Source: Flammeovirga yaeyamensis
GTDB lineage: Bacteria > Bacteroidota > Bacteroidia > Cytophagales > Flammeovirgaceae
DNA length: 64,000 bases
Reading direction: 5' to 3'
NCBI RefSeq assembly: GCF_018736045.1
Contig: NZ_CP076133.1
Coordinates: 682,001-746,000 of the forward strand
The position numbers were made by a program, and so were the translations under genes. Below the pieces are notes generated by a model. That model was not told the DNA's origin. It ran no database searches and saw only the letters and a program-made list of their open reading frames with translations. Below, piece after piece: positions 1 through 8,060 of this stretch. Numbering within the stretch: the stretch's first letter is position 1; each line of letters opens with the position of its first letter.

Positions 1-3000
1 TGCAAACTTTGCAGGCTCGTAGAAGTTCGCTTTAATTGTTAGCGTTTTTTCTTCTTCACCTACCACATACTTGATGACCTTTTCGTAAGCACCAGCCGTT
101 TGAGGCATCAAAGTGACTCTCGCTAATACCTCCGTTTTTGGAGCCAACATTGGAGGTAAATAATGGTACTCACCCTCAACTGTAATTAAGTCACCTAAAC
201 AACCACCCCAAATGACTGGACCGTCACAGATTTCTTTCCATTTAAAGATTGTTTCCCAATTGTACCATTGGTGAGGGCCTTCTTCCAAACCTGTATCCTC
301 AACGATTACTTGAGTAAATAATTCTAAGTTTAAGGCTGCATCAGCGACAATACTTTCCTTATTGAAGTATAAATCTCCTGTACCGTTGTTGTGTAAAGTG
401 AACTCAGGTTGCAACCACATATTTTCTGTGTATACAATATCACCTAAATCAATGACATCTTCTTGCCAAGCAAACTCAGCACTACCATTTACGGTAAGTG
501 TTACAGGAATAGTGATGTTTTCTTTACCAGGAGTTTTGTTGGTAAACGATAAATTGTGGTTGTATGTACCGCCTAATAAATCTGTAGCATCTACTGTGAA
601 CGTAAATGTTTTTTCTTCACCAGCAGGAATAACAGTTTTCTTAGCAGGCGTATATTCAACGGCTAAACCATCCGTAATGTATGGTAAGTAGAAGTTGTTT
701 ACCACACCGTCTGTACCGTCTTTGTTCTCTAAACCTAAAGTGAAGTACTTATTGAAGATTTCAACAGCTTCCTGATCGATGGTCTTGTATTGCGTCTTGA
801 TCGTACCTTTTTTGTATAAGATCGTTTGTGCAGAAACGTAACCACCTAAAAAGCCCCAGTTATGGATATATCGGTTGTAAGTGATGATGATTTTTTCTTC
901 ATCATGTTTTACCCAAATACCTTTTAATGGATGCTCATCGTAGTAATCTTCTCCGGTTAACGACCAAAGTGAGGCGATGAAGTTATGTGGTTCTTCTTCT
1001 GCATTCGGGATCTCGATACTAAATAATGGAGATGGCACAGTTGGTTCAGTGAACGTCATGATACCGTTGTATCCAATCCAAATTTTATCGTAACCTTCTT
1101 CCCAGAAATCGAAAGTGAAAGGCAGGTCGTAAGGTTCCCATAACATGTAAGTATCTTGAACGGTTACTTTCTCCCAAGTTTCATCAATGGCTTCCCATTG
1201 GAATACAGGGGCATTCGGATCGATTAATCCATCCAATTGCTTTTTGTTGTCTCTCCAAGCATAAGTGAAGTCTTTTAAAGGAGCAACATCCATTGCTTCG
1301 GCAGTCGTTTCGTACATCCAAACAGCACCATTTGGCAATACTTCTAAGTCAGCATTTCCATTGGCATTACTTACCGTAACATTTACAGTAGTTTTCTCTC
1401 CAGCGGCCAAAGTGATGTCCATTGGAGTGGTATCCAATTCGATCTGTGGCTCGTCGATGATTGTTGCCGTGATGTTAAATACATGTGTTCCTCCATCAGC
1501 ATCGTTAAATGTAATGATCTCAGAATAGGTGCCCACCTCCTCTGTATCAAGGGCTACTTTAACTGTGGTACCCAACCTTGGAAGCAATTGGAAAACCGAT
1601 TTATCCACACTGAATTTACTATCGATTCCTCCATCAATGACTGTACTTGTGAAATCAATCAAAGCACTTCCGTTGTTCACGAAATTGATGTTATGTACTA
1701 CATCTGCAGTTCTATAAATAGAACCCAGATTCACGTCTTTAGATGATGTCTCAATATTAGAAACTCCACCATCAATAATATCTACATTTACTGTAAAGTG
1801 AGCGATTGGTTGTATTGGATCGTTAGAAATGATGGCTATATTTTGTGTATTTAATCCTTCTACCAAATCCTCTGTTTGCACATCGTAAGTAATCTCTACG
1901 CTACTACCCACAGGAACCAAACCTTCTGTTTTCGATAAGTTATGAATGATGTTTGGACCAGGGTGGTTTACTTTCACCATCACTTCAGTGTAATCATCCT
2001 CAAACAATTTCTCTGGTTTTCTGATAAACTCGTAGATATAGAAACCATCTTGTTTGTCTGGACTTTCGATACCTACAAATGGATCTGTTGCGGTAGCATT
2101 TCCCCAACCCATATCTTTGTATCGCATTTCGATGTTACCGTTGTAGTACAATGCTATTTGGAAAGTCATTGGAATATCCGATCGGCCATTGGCTTGTTTT
2201 GGTAACATTTGCTCGTACTGAGCAACCACGCGATCATCAAATTTCTTATAAAGGATTTTAGAGTTTAAGCCCCAATCCATGTATTCGTATAAGAAAGCGA
2301 TGTATCCGTTGGAAGTAAATGATCTACCCAAAAGACTACCGAATGAACCGTTTACTGGATCTTTTTCATCCACTGCAATCATACCTACATGCGATAAATA
2401 CATTTCAGTAAGTAGGGTATCATAGAATGGGAATTGGAAGCCTAAGTCTACTTTAACGAAATCGAGGAAAGGATTGGCTTTAAATTCTGGCGTATAATCA
2501 ATTACATCTTCCGCACCCACTAATTCGTCCCACTTCCAGTCTTCCGTTTCTGGAGCATCCGTGTCGATTCTTTCCCAAGAATAACCAAATTGATGATCGT
2601 TATCTGAAGTTTCTGAACTGTATTTAGGTATGATAAATTCCAATGGGAAGTTACCTGCGTTCGTGATCGTTACAGATCCATTACCCGACTCACCAATCGT
2701 ATGCGTGTAAGTGATTTGCTCAGGGGCAACATCAATTTCTGATGGTTCTATACCGAAACCTGTCACGGCAAATGTGTGTTCCCATCCGCTAGAGTTGTAT
2801 AAACGAACCACTGCATTATCATTTCCACCCACCGTTGGAGTATATCTTAATTCAAGATCAACAGTTGCACGAGGGTTTAGAGAACCAAACCATTTTCTAC
2901 CTGAAGAAATGTCCCAACTTTGAGCAGAAGGCATACTGAAGTTGGTTCCTTCTAAGGTAGTCAAATCAACATTAATCCCACTTTCTCCACCGTAACCGAA

Positions 3001-5886
3001 GTTATTTAAGGCCACGATAAAGTCTTTTTCATAACCGATTTGTACACCACCCACTTCAACAATATTTGGTGTAATAATATTCGATTCGTGGTTGTAAGCA
3101 TAAACAGAATAAGGCGATCTTACCTCTGGATTTTGAGTGTCATTTGATTCGAAAATCGCATTCATATTCACATATCCACCAGGCATTTTGCTGATGTCTA
3201 CTGTGAAGGTAATTTCTTGTTCACCCACACCGTTGATCTCTCCACTTTCAGGGTTCATTGTGATAAAGTTTCCGTAATGGGGATCTTTACTCACACCGGC
3301 TACACAGAAAGAGTATCCACCAAAACCAAACGCAGAGTTGATAGGCTGCCATGTCTTTCCATCATCAAACGACATCCATTGATAGAATTCTGAGTCTTCA
3401 ATTTCGTTAGAGTTATTGATACCGATTGGGTATTGGTTGCCTGCAGGTACTTTTGTGACAATCCACATTACTTCACCTTCAGGGAAGAAAATGTGCTCGT
3501 TTCCTTCTGCTTGTACTCTTTTTAATCCTTGACTTTTACTATCAATTCCTTTGGATAACACTTTTTCAGCCTGAGAAAGTATTGGTCCTCTATAAACTTC
3601 AACAACTGCTTCTCCAGATGTGATATCACCTAAATAAACTTCTACTTCCGTTAGGTTAAAACCTTCCTCTTCTGTGATGATAAAAGCGGATGCAGTTGAG
3701 TTAGATAGGCTTAAATCCTCCTCACCTACGACCATAGATGCATAAATACTGCTGACATATTCTTTGTATTTGTTCTCGTATGGTTGTAAAACAGATGGAT
3801 CTTCTTTTGTAGAATATACCTCAACTTTTTCTTGTTTGTCAAAAGCCATATTTCGAGGAGTGCTTTGCACTGTACCCACTGTAGGAACACTGTATGAAGA
3901 AGATTTATATTGATATGTATTTCTCACTTTACCCTTCCACTTCAAAATACCATCTGCATTGTTTTTAATGATATGTTGATGTGTTGCTGTCATGCTTTCA
4001 TCGGCATAGACATTGATAGTCGTCCATGAAGCAGTTGTTTCGATTTCGGGACCTAAATTGGTCGTCCCGACTATTTGATTACTTATTTCAGAGGTATTGC
4101 CCCAACGGTCGTAAGCAATAACCGTAAATGCATAAGTCGTTTTGTCTTCTAAACCATATAACTCATATTCGTATGTAGTGTTAGCAGCACTATCAGAAAA
4201 TACGATCATACTTGTAGCTGACTCTGTTACATCTTCGCCCTCGTTATATAAGATTTCAAATTTCGAAGGAGCACCATCGTCTTCATCAGTTGGAACGGTC
4301 CATGACAGACGTACAAAATTATTTGAAGCACCAGTGATCATCAAGTCGGTAATTGCATTCGGAGCATCACCTTGATTTTCGATCACTGCTAATCCAGCAT
4401 CTAACAATCCGGCACCTAATTTTCCAGTGAAACCAAAGTTATCATCATCAATATTTCTACTTGAAGCGACTAACTGATTCCAAAGAATATCAGGTGTCAT
4501 ATGATCGCCACCCATTGCCGAAAGGATCAAAGCAGCCGTACCCGATACATGAGGGCAAGCCATTGAAGTACCTTGTAAGAACCCATATTGGTTGTTTGGC
4601 AAAGTAGATAATACAGCATCTTGGTTACCATACGTTAGATCTCCACCCGGAGCAGTAATATCGATCCACTCTCCATAGTTAGAGTAGTACGCTTTTTTCT
4701 TTGATGGACCCGTTGCAGCCACAGCCATTACTTTACTGTAGTAACCAGGGTACATTTGTGCATCGATGTCGCTATTACCTGAAGCAAAGATCACAATACC
4801 ACCTTTCATAGGAGTGCCTTCATAATCGCCAGCTTCTTCGATGAAGTAATCGATGGCATCTAAAACAGCTTGTTCATAGGCACCTGCTTGAGTGTATCCC
4901 CAAGAGTTTTGAGAAATAACTGCACCGTTATTCGCTGCATAAATAAATGATGCTGCTGTATTGTTATTCGGTCCACCGATAATCTGAAGTGGCATAATGC
5001 GAACACCATCTCCATTACCTGTACCACCTGCAATACCTGCTACACCTTTTCCGTTATTGGTTACCGCTCCAATTGTTCCTGCTACGTGTGTTCCGTGTTC
5101 CTGAGGATCTAATTCCCCACGATCGAAAGCAAAGTTATAACCGTAGTAATCGTCTACATAACCATTGCCATCGTCGTCCACACCTGCTTCTCCATTCATT
5201 TCTGCTTCGTTTATCCAAAGGTTTGGACGAAGATCTTCGTGGTCGGTATCCACACCCTCATCGTGTACGGATACAATTACATTACTTGTACCTTGAGTGA
5301 TTTTCCAAGCTTCCAATAGTTGGATACTACTTTCTGGTAACCATCCACTTCTATCGCCAGTGTTGTGATAGTGCCACTGTTGATCAAAAAGTGGATCGTT
5401 GGTAGTTGGACCTTCTTCATTGAAGGCTTCCGGTTGAACTACTGTAGCACTTCCTTTTCCAATGATATGTTTTTCTAAACGGACCTCGGCCAATTCTACA
5501 TCGGCCACATGCTTAAAACTTTCCACCACCTGCTGTGGAGAAACGTTGGCATCGACTTCTACATCGTACCATAAATGAAGTCCGTGTCTCTGAAGTTTGT
5601 GTTCAAATCGAGCATCAAAAGGAAAGACCCTTTTCATGTTGTGTGCATGGTATTGTTGTGCCACCGCATCGAAGTCGGCAATACCCAATTTACTTACTCC
5701 CAAGGCGTTCATTGGAGCAATTTGTAGTGTGGTCTGCACCTGAGGTTTAAATTTCACTCGGATGTAACCTTGTGCTTCTCCTTTCTGATTGAAAGACATG
5801 ACCCCAGGCATTTGTTGTGCCTTTACCTGAAGTCCAACAGCACTTAGCAGAAGTAAGATTGCTAATAGATGTAGTTTTTTCATCAT
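1..5886 (-). CDS. giant secreted subtilisin-like serine protease (S8), 3' end outside window
   Basis: An open frame runs from an ATG ATG pair at 5886/5883 to the window edge (at least 1961 codons). It opens with a signal peptide (MMKKLHLLAI, hydrophobic core, KAQ) and a pro-region. The S8 catalytic domain follows, with Asp near residue 209 (SVHDEGVDTDHED), His near 264 (EHGTHVAGT) and Ser in GTSMACPHVSG. Long beta-rich repeats follow. It is collinear with the 2543-residue subtilase at 34115-41746: the last visible residues (TIKANFYEPAKF) match TIKANLFEPPVF near residue 1940 there. About 600 residues, probably including a T9SS sorting domain, should therefore lie outside. The role is inferred to be an outer-membrane or secreted protease. 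The coiled-coil ORF at 5925-6062 lies 38 bp upstream, probably in the same operon. Confidence 0.93.
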   Translation of the reverse strand, partial: MMKKLHLLAILLLLSAVGLQVKAQQMPGVMSFNQKGEAQGYIRVKFKPQVQTTLQIAPMNALGVSKLGIADFDAVAQQYHAHNMKRVFPFDARFEHKLQRHGLHLWYDVEVDANVSPQQVVESFKHVADVELAEVRLEKHIIGKGSATVVQPEAFNEEGPTTNDPLFDQQWHYHNTGDRSGWLPESSIQLLEAWKITQGTSNVIVSVHDEGVDTDHEDLRPNLWINEAEMNGEAGVDDDGNGYVDDYYGYNFAFDRGELDPQEHGTHVAGTIGAVTNNGKGVAGIAGGTGNGDGVRIMPLQIIGGPNNNTAASFIYAANNGAVISQNSWGYTQAGAYEQAVLDAIDYFIEEAGDYEGTPMKGGIVIFASGNSDIDAQMYPGYYSKVMAVAATGPSKKKAYYSNYGEWIDITAPGGDLTYGNQDAVLSTLPNNQYGFLQGTSMACPHVSGTAALILSAMGGDHMTPDILWNQLVASSRNIDDDNFGFTGKLGAGLLDAGLAVIENQGDAPNAITDLMITGASNNFVRLSWTVPTDEDDGAPSKFEILYNEGEDVTESATSMIVFSDSAANTTYEYELYGLEDKTTYAFTVIAYDRWGNTSEISNQIVGTTNLGPEIETTASWTTINVYADESMTATHQHIIKNNADGILKWKGKVRNTYQYKSSSYSVPTVGTVQSTPRNMAFDKQEKVEVYSTKEDPSVLQPYENKYKEYVSSIYASMVVGEEDLSLSNSTASAFIITEEEGFNLTEVEVYLGDITSGEAVVEVYRGPILSQAEKVLSKGIDSKSQGLKRVQAEGNEHIFFPEGEVMWIVTKVPAGNQYPIGINNSNEIEDSEFYQWMSFDDGKTWQPINSAFGFGGYSFCVAGVSKDPHYGNFITMNPESGEINGVGEQEITFTVDISKMPGGYVNMNAIFESNDTQNPEVRSPYSVYAYNHESNIITPNIVEVGGVQIGYEKDFIVALNNFGYGGESGINVDLTTLEGTNFSMPSAQSWDISSGRKWFGSLNPRATVDLELRYTPTVGGNDNAVVRLYNSSGWEHTFAVTGFGIEPSEIDVAPEQITYTHTIGESGNGSVTITNAGNFPLEFIIPKYSSETSDNDHQFGYSWERIDTDAPETEDWKWDELVGAEDVIDYTPEFKANPFLDFVKVDLGFQFPFYDTLLTEMYLSHVGMIAVDEKDPVNGSFGSLLGRSFTSNGYIAFLYEYMDWGLNSKILYKKFDDRVVAQYEQMLPKQANGRSDIPMTFQIALYYNGNIEMRYKDMGWGNATATDPFVGIESPDKQDGFYIYEFIRKPEKLFEDDYTEVMVKVNHPGPNIIHNLSKTEGLVPVGSSVEITYDVQTEDLVEGLNTQNIAIISNDPIQPIAHFTVNVDIIDGGVSNIETSSKDVNLGSIYRTADVVHNINFVNNGSALIDFTSTVIDGGIDSKFSVDKSVFQLLPRLGTTVKVALDTEEVGTYSEIITFNDADGGTHVFNITATIIDEPQIELDTTPMDITLAAGEKTTVNVTVSNANGNADLEVLPNGAVWMYETTAEAMDVAPLKDFTYAWRDNKKQLDGLIDPNAPVFQWEAIDETWEKVTVQDTYMLWEPYDLPFTFDFWEEGYDKIWIGYNGIMTFTEPTVPSPLFSIEIPNAEEEPHNFIASLWSLTGEDYYDEHPLKGIWVKHDEEKIIITYNRYIHNWGFLGGYVSAQTILYKKGTIKTQYKTIDQEAVEIFNKYFTLGLENKDGTDGVVNNFYLPYITDGLAVEYTPAKKTVIPAGEEKTFTFTVDATDLLGGTYNHNLSFTNKTPGKENITIPVTLTVNGSAEFAWQEDVIDLGDIVYTENMWLQPEFTLHNNGTGDLYFNKESIVADAALNLELFTQVIVEDTGLEEGPHQWYNWETIFKWKEICDGPVIWGGCLGDLITVEGEYHYLPPMLAPKTEVLARVTLMPQTAGAYEKVIKYVVGEEEKTLTIKANFYEPAKFA

Positions 5887-5924
5887 TGCGATTGTTTAAA
5901 AATTGAATTAGTAAGCTGGGCGTT

Positions 5925-6062
5925 TTATTTACCCAGTTTGATCGATGAGGCTAGTTTTTCATGTAGCTTCTTGAGTACGTCAATCTCCTTTTTGCGTACC
6001 TCTATTAATCTTAAAATAGATTCCTTGTCGAGTGGAATCTTGTTATTCGGTCGTGTCGGCAT
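5925..6062 (-). CDS. small charged coiled-coil protein upstream of subtilase
   Basis: A 45-residue protein starting MPTRPNNKIPLDKES. A longer reading begins at 6125, but the internal ATG at 6062 is preferred because the product then aligns end to end with the 49-residue protein at 33966-34115. The shared core is LRLIE-RKKEID-LKKL, a Lys/Glu-rich amphipathic helix with heptad-like Leu/Ile spacing. There is no signal peptide, so the product is probably cytoplasmic. It lies 38 bp before the giant subtilase. Its occurrence before both subtilases suggests a linked role as regulator, translational coupler or chaperone. Function unknown. Confidence 0.7.
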   Translation of the reverse strand: MPTRPNNKIPLDKESILRLIEVRKKEIDVLKKLHEKLASSIKLGK

Positions 6063-6129
6063 AGTTGATTTATTTAGGCCAACGATAATCGCAATGTTAC
6101 TAGGTTTGTAAATGAAACTTAACAATGTA

Positions 6130-6174
6130 GTAGTGCTATAAGGGTGCTATAGGGGGTGCTACATTTGTGCTACA
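6130..6174 (-). promoter_or_regulatory. array of four 11-bp direct repeats upstream of subtilase operon
   Basis: Read on the minus strand there are four tandem copies of T(G/A)TAGCACNNN at 6174-6164, 6163-6152, 6151-6141 and 6140-6130, with 11- or 12-bp period, one helical turn each. The array ends about 70 bp before the small ORF's ATG. Helically phased direct repeats are typical of OmpR/PhoB-class operators; a direct role here is inference. The rest of 6063-6357 holds no gene I can support. Confidence 0.5.
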
Positions 6175-6357
6175 GGGGTATTTTCAGGTATTTAAATACT
6201 TGATTTTGTGTTTGTTGTGGTTTTTGCTGCTGTGGAGATAATAGGGTGAGTATTGTTGTTGGATATAGTAGTGTTTGAGGTGGGTTGTAGATTAAAGTTG
6301 TAAAAGGTAAGCAGTATGTTTTGACTTTTAGTGGTAAAAGAAAAAGTGATCCTTATT

Positions 6358-7317
6358 TTATAATTCAATCTGAATAGCTTTTCGCTGAATCATAACAATA
6401 TACTCATCTTTCATTGTTTCAGGTAAAAAACTTTCTTGGATGAATTTATACCATTTTGGAAGTAATTTTTTATACTTCTTAAAAATATTTTCTATGACTT
6501 TAGGGGACATATCAGCTGCTGTCATTGCAGTTTCAAAATCCTTACGTTTTATTTTTTTCTTTTTTCCATTTAGATTTAATGCAAGCTCTTCATCGTCTCC
6601 TTCAACTACTAATTCAGAAGCTACCATATCATAAGCGGGACACAAATCGTAGTTACCATTTCTTTTTAGTAAAGAGAAATTTTTCAAATGCATATCGTTA
6701 TTTCCGGTGAGAAAACAGAACAGTACCATTTCGTAATAATCTGTTACATTTAACCCTGAGTTGGCTGTATGTTTCTTAATGACCTTTACAATTTGTTCAT
6801 GAGACCCTTTGTATTTGTATTCAGTAAGTCGTTCTGTTAACTGACACATATCTTCCATATGCAGTTTTTTTCCTTTGTTACGGTCAATTCTTTTAGTGAT
6901 GTAGGCAAGTTGTCCCGATTGAAGTCTTATCAATGAATGTTGAACTGTTTTGATCTTGCTGATCTCAGCTAAATGCATGGTAACATCTTCAATTTCAGGT
7001 AGGTTGTCGAATAATTCGGTTTGAGGTTTAAGAATATATTCTCCCCATAAACCCACTATTGTAAATCTTTCTGGTGAACTAACATCAGTGCTTAATCCAA
7101 GTGAAAGTTTTGGTTGGACACCAGTAACTGTTTTTTGGCTCTTGACTACTCTTTCCGCCAACTGTACTATTTGATCTTCACTAAAATCAATCAATGGAGG
7201 AGAAGGTTTACCAAAAAACTTTTTGCTACATTTTGGATGATACCCTGTCTGTCCAGCAGGTGTTTTTAACTCTTCAGCATTTATTTCTTTATAACAGTAT
7301 AAGCACTTGTTTTTCAT
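6358..7317 (-). CDS. hipT: HipT-like serine/threonine kinase toxin (HipA C-terminal type)
   Basis: A 319-residue HipA-type kinase without the N-terminal HipA subdomain, which is encoded separately just upstream. A small zinc-ribbon-like start (C5, C8, H27, C30) precedes the kinase. The QPKLSLGL segment corresponds to the HipA region containing the nucleotide loop. The catalytic loop is NNDMHLKNFSLL (D208) and the metal-binding Asp is in CPAYDM (D230), so the kinase appears intact. Family knowledge: HipA phosphorylates GltX and HipT phosphorylates TrpS, halting translation; the target here is not visible. It starts 4 bp after hipS in a hipB-hipS-hipT operon. The separate zinc-ribbon start argues against a frameshifted hipA. 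Confidence 0.85.
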   Translation of the reverse strand: MKNKCLYCYKEINAEELKTPAGQTGYHPKCSKKFFGKPSPPLIDFSEDQIVQLAERVVKSQKTVTGVQPKLSLGLSTDVSSPERFTIVGLWGEYILKPQTELFDNLPEIEDVTMHLAEISKIKTVQHSLIRLQSGQLAYITKRIDRNKGKKLHMEDMCQLTERLTEYKYKGSHEQIVKVIKKHTANSGLNVTDYYEMVLFCFLTGNNDMHLKNFSLLKRNGNYDLCPAYDMVASELVVEGDDEELALNLNGKKKKIKRKDFETAMTAADMSPKVIENIFKKYKKLLPKWYKFIQESFLPETMKDEYIVMIQRKAIQIEL

Positions 7318-7321
7318 GAAT

Positions 7322-7636
7322 CTAAATTTCTTCTATTGCTACAGCACCAATACAGTCTTGGCATGTTTTTAGTAAAATTTCCATTCTGTCTCTTGGGTCT
7401 AGTTTCCAATTTTTTTGAGCGATATCCAATAACCATCCTTCTGGAATCAAACCATCAAAAAATGGGAACATGACTTTACTTTCAAATTCTTTTTCTTCCA
7501 AAGGCAGGGTTAAGCTAATTGGTTCGGCGTCCTTTAATTCCAAGTATGTTAGATCATATTTAAAATGGAATCCATTTTCATCTTCTGTAAGTATTCCCGA
7601 TAACCTGTCATGCATATATACTTTAGCTCTCTTCAT
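7322..7636 (-). CDS. hipS: HipS-like protein (HipA N-terminal subdomain as separate gene)
   Basis: A 104-residue protein matching only the N-terminal subdomain of HipA: KVYMHDRLSGILTEDENG, then LSLTLPL-type and FPFFDGLIPEGW motifs, ending in CQDCIGAVAI. In E. coli HipBST, HipS is the antitoxin that neutralises the HipT kinase while HipB augments it and represses transcription. It overlaps hipB by 14 bp and precedes hipT by 4 bp, so the three are almost certainly co-translated. The antitoxin role here is inferred from gene order. Confidence 0.82.
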   Translation of the reverse strand: MKRAKVYMHDRLSGILTEDENGFHFKYDLTYLELKDAEPISLTLPLEEKEFESKVMFPFFDGLIPEGWLLDIAQKNWKLDPRDRMEILLKTCQDCIGAVAIEEI

Positions 7637-7835
7637 TTCTTACTGTTTGTACCGGACCTAATTCATGTCCGAATAATGTTAGAATCTGATTTACTTTATC
7701 CATTCTTAAACTTCTTTTTCCTTGTTCAAGTTCTCTAACAAACCTTAACCCTACACCTGCTTTGAATGAAAGGTCTTCTTGAGTTAACCCCAAAGCTTTT
7801 CTTCTTCCTTTAACGAATTGACTTAAATTATTCAT
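7623..7835 (-). CDS. hipB: HipB-like Xre-family HTH repressor
   Basis: A 70-residue helix-turn-helix protein (KGRRKALGLTQEDLSFKAG, then VRELEQGKRSLRMDKVNQIL), typical of the Xre/HipB class, with a short C-terminal tail (GPVQTVRNEES). It is first in the hipBST operon, its 3' end overlapping hipS. The first of four identical-type palindromes lies 5 bp upstream of its ATG, so autorepression of the operon is very likely. Confidence 0.88.
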   Translation of the reverse strand: MNNLSQFVKGRRKALGLTQEDLSFKAGVGLRFVRELEQGKRSLRMDKVNQILTLFGHELGPVQTVRNEES

Positions 7836-7840
7836 AATTT

Positions 7841-7980
7841 TATACCTTATCGGGTATGAAAATAGTAAATAATAATTTAAATATACCTTTTCGGGTATAA
7901 TATTATTTTAAGATTTCCTTTTTATACCTTATCGGGTATAATTTAATTTTGTAGTCAATAAATATACCTTAAAGGGTATA
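7841..7980. promoter_or_regulatory. four palindromic HipB operators, 40-41 bp apart
   Basis: Four copies of TATACCTTNNNGGGTATA lie at 7841-7858, 7882-7899, 7923-7940 and 7963-7980. Three have TATC or TTTC-type centres and the fourth TTAAAG; only the first has a terminal mismatch. Start-to-start spacing is 41, 41 and 40 bp, about four helical turns, so repressors would sit on the same DNA face. The array fills the region between divergent hipB and the TPR gene at 8061 and may affect both. Confidence 0.85.
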
Positions 7981-8060
7981 CTTCGTTAAGCATATTGATC
8001 ACCAGCTTTTACATAAAAAAGACCTATTTTTACATTTAAACTAAATTCAGCAAACGACCA

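Noticed and set aside
1-5886. Several plus-strand open frames of 60-110 codons
   Set aside because: They are shadows of the continuous minus-strand subtilase frame, which has signal peptide and all catalytic motifs.
5925-6125. 66-residue reading of the small coiled-coil ORF
   Set aside because: The homologue before the second subtilase supports the internal start at 6062.
6358-7636. Frameshifted full-length hipA
   Set aside because: The downstream gene has its own start and a zinc-ribbon N terminus; the layout fits HipS plus HipT.
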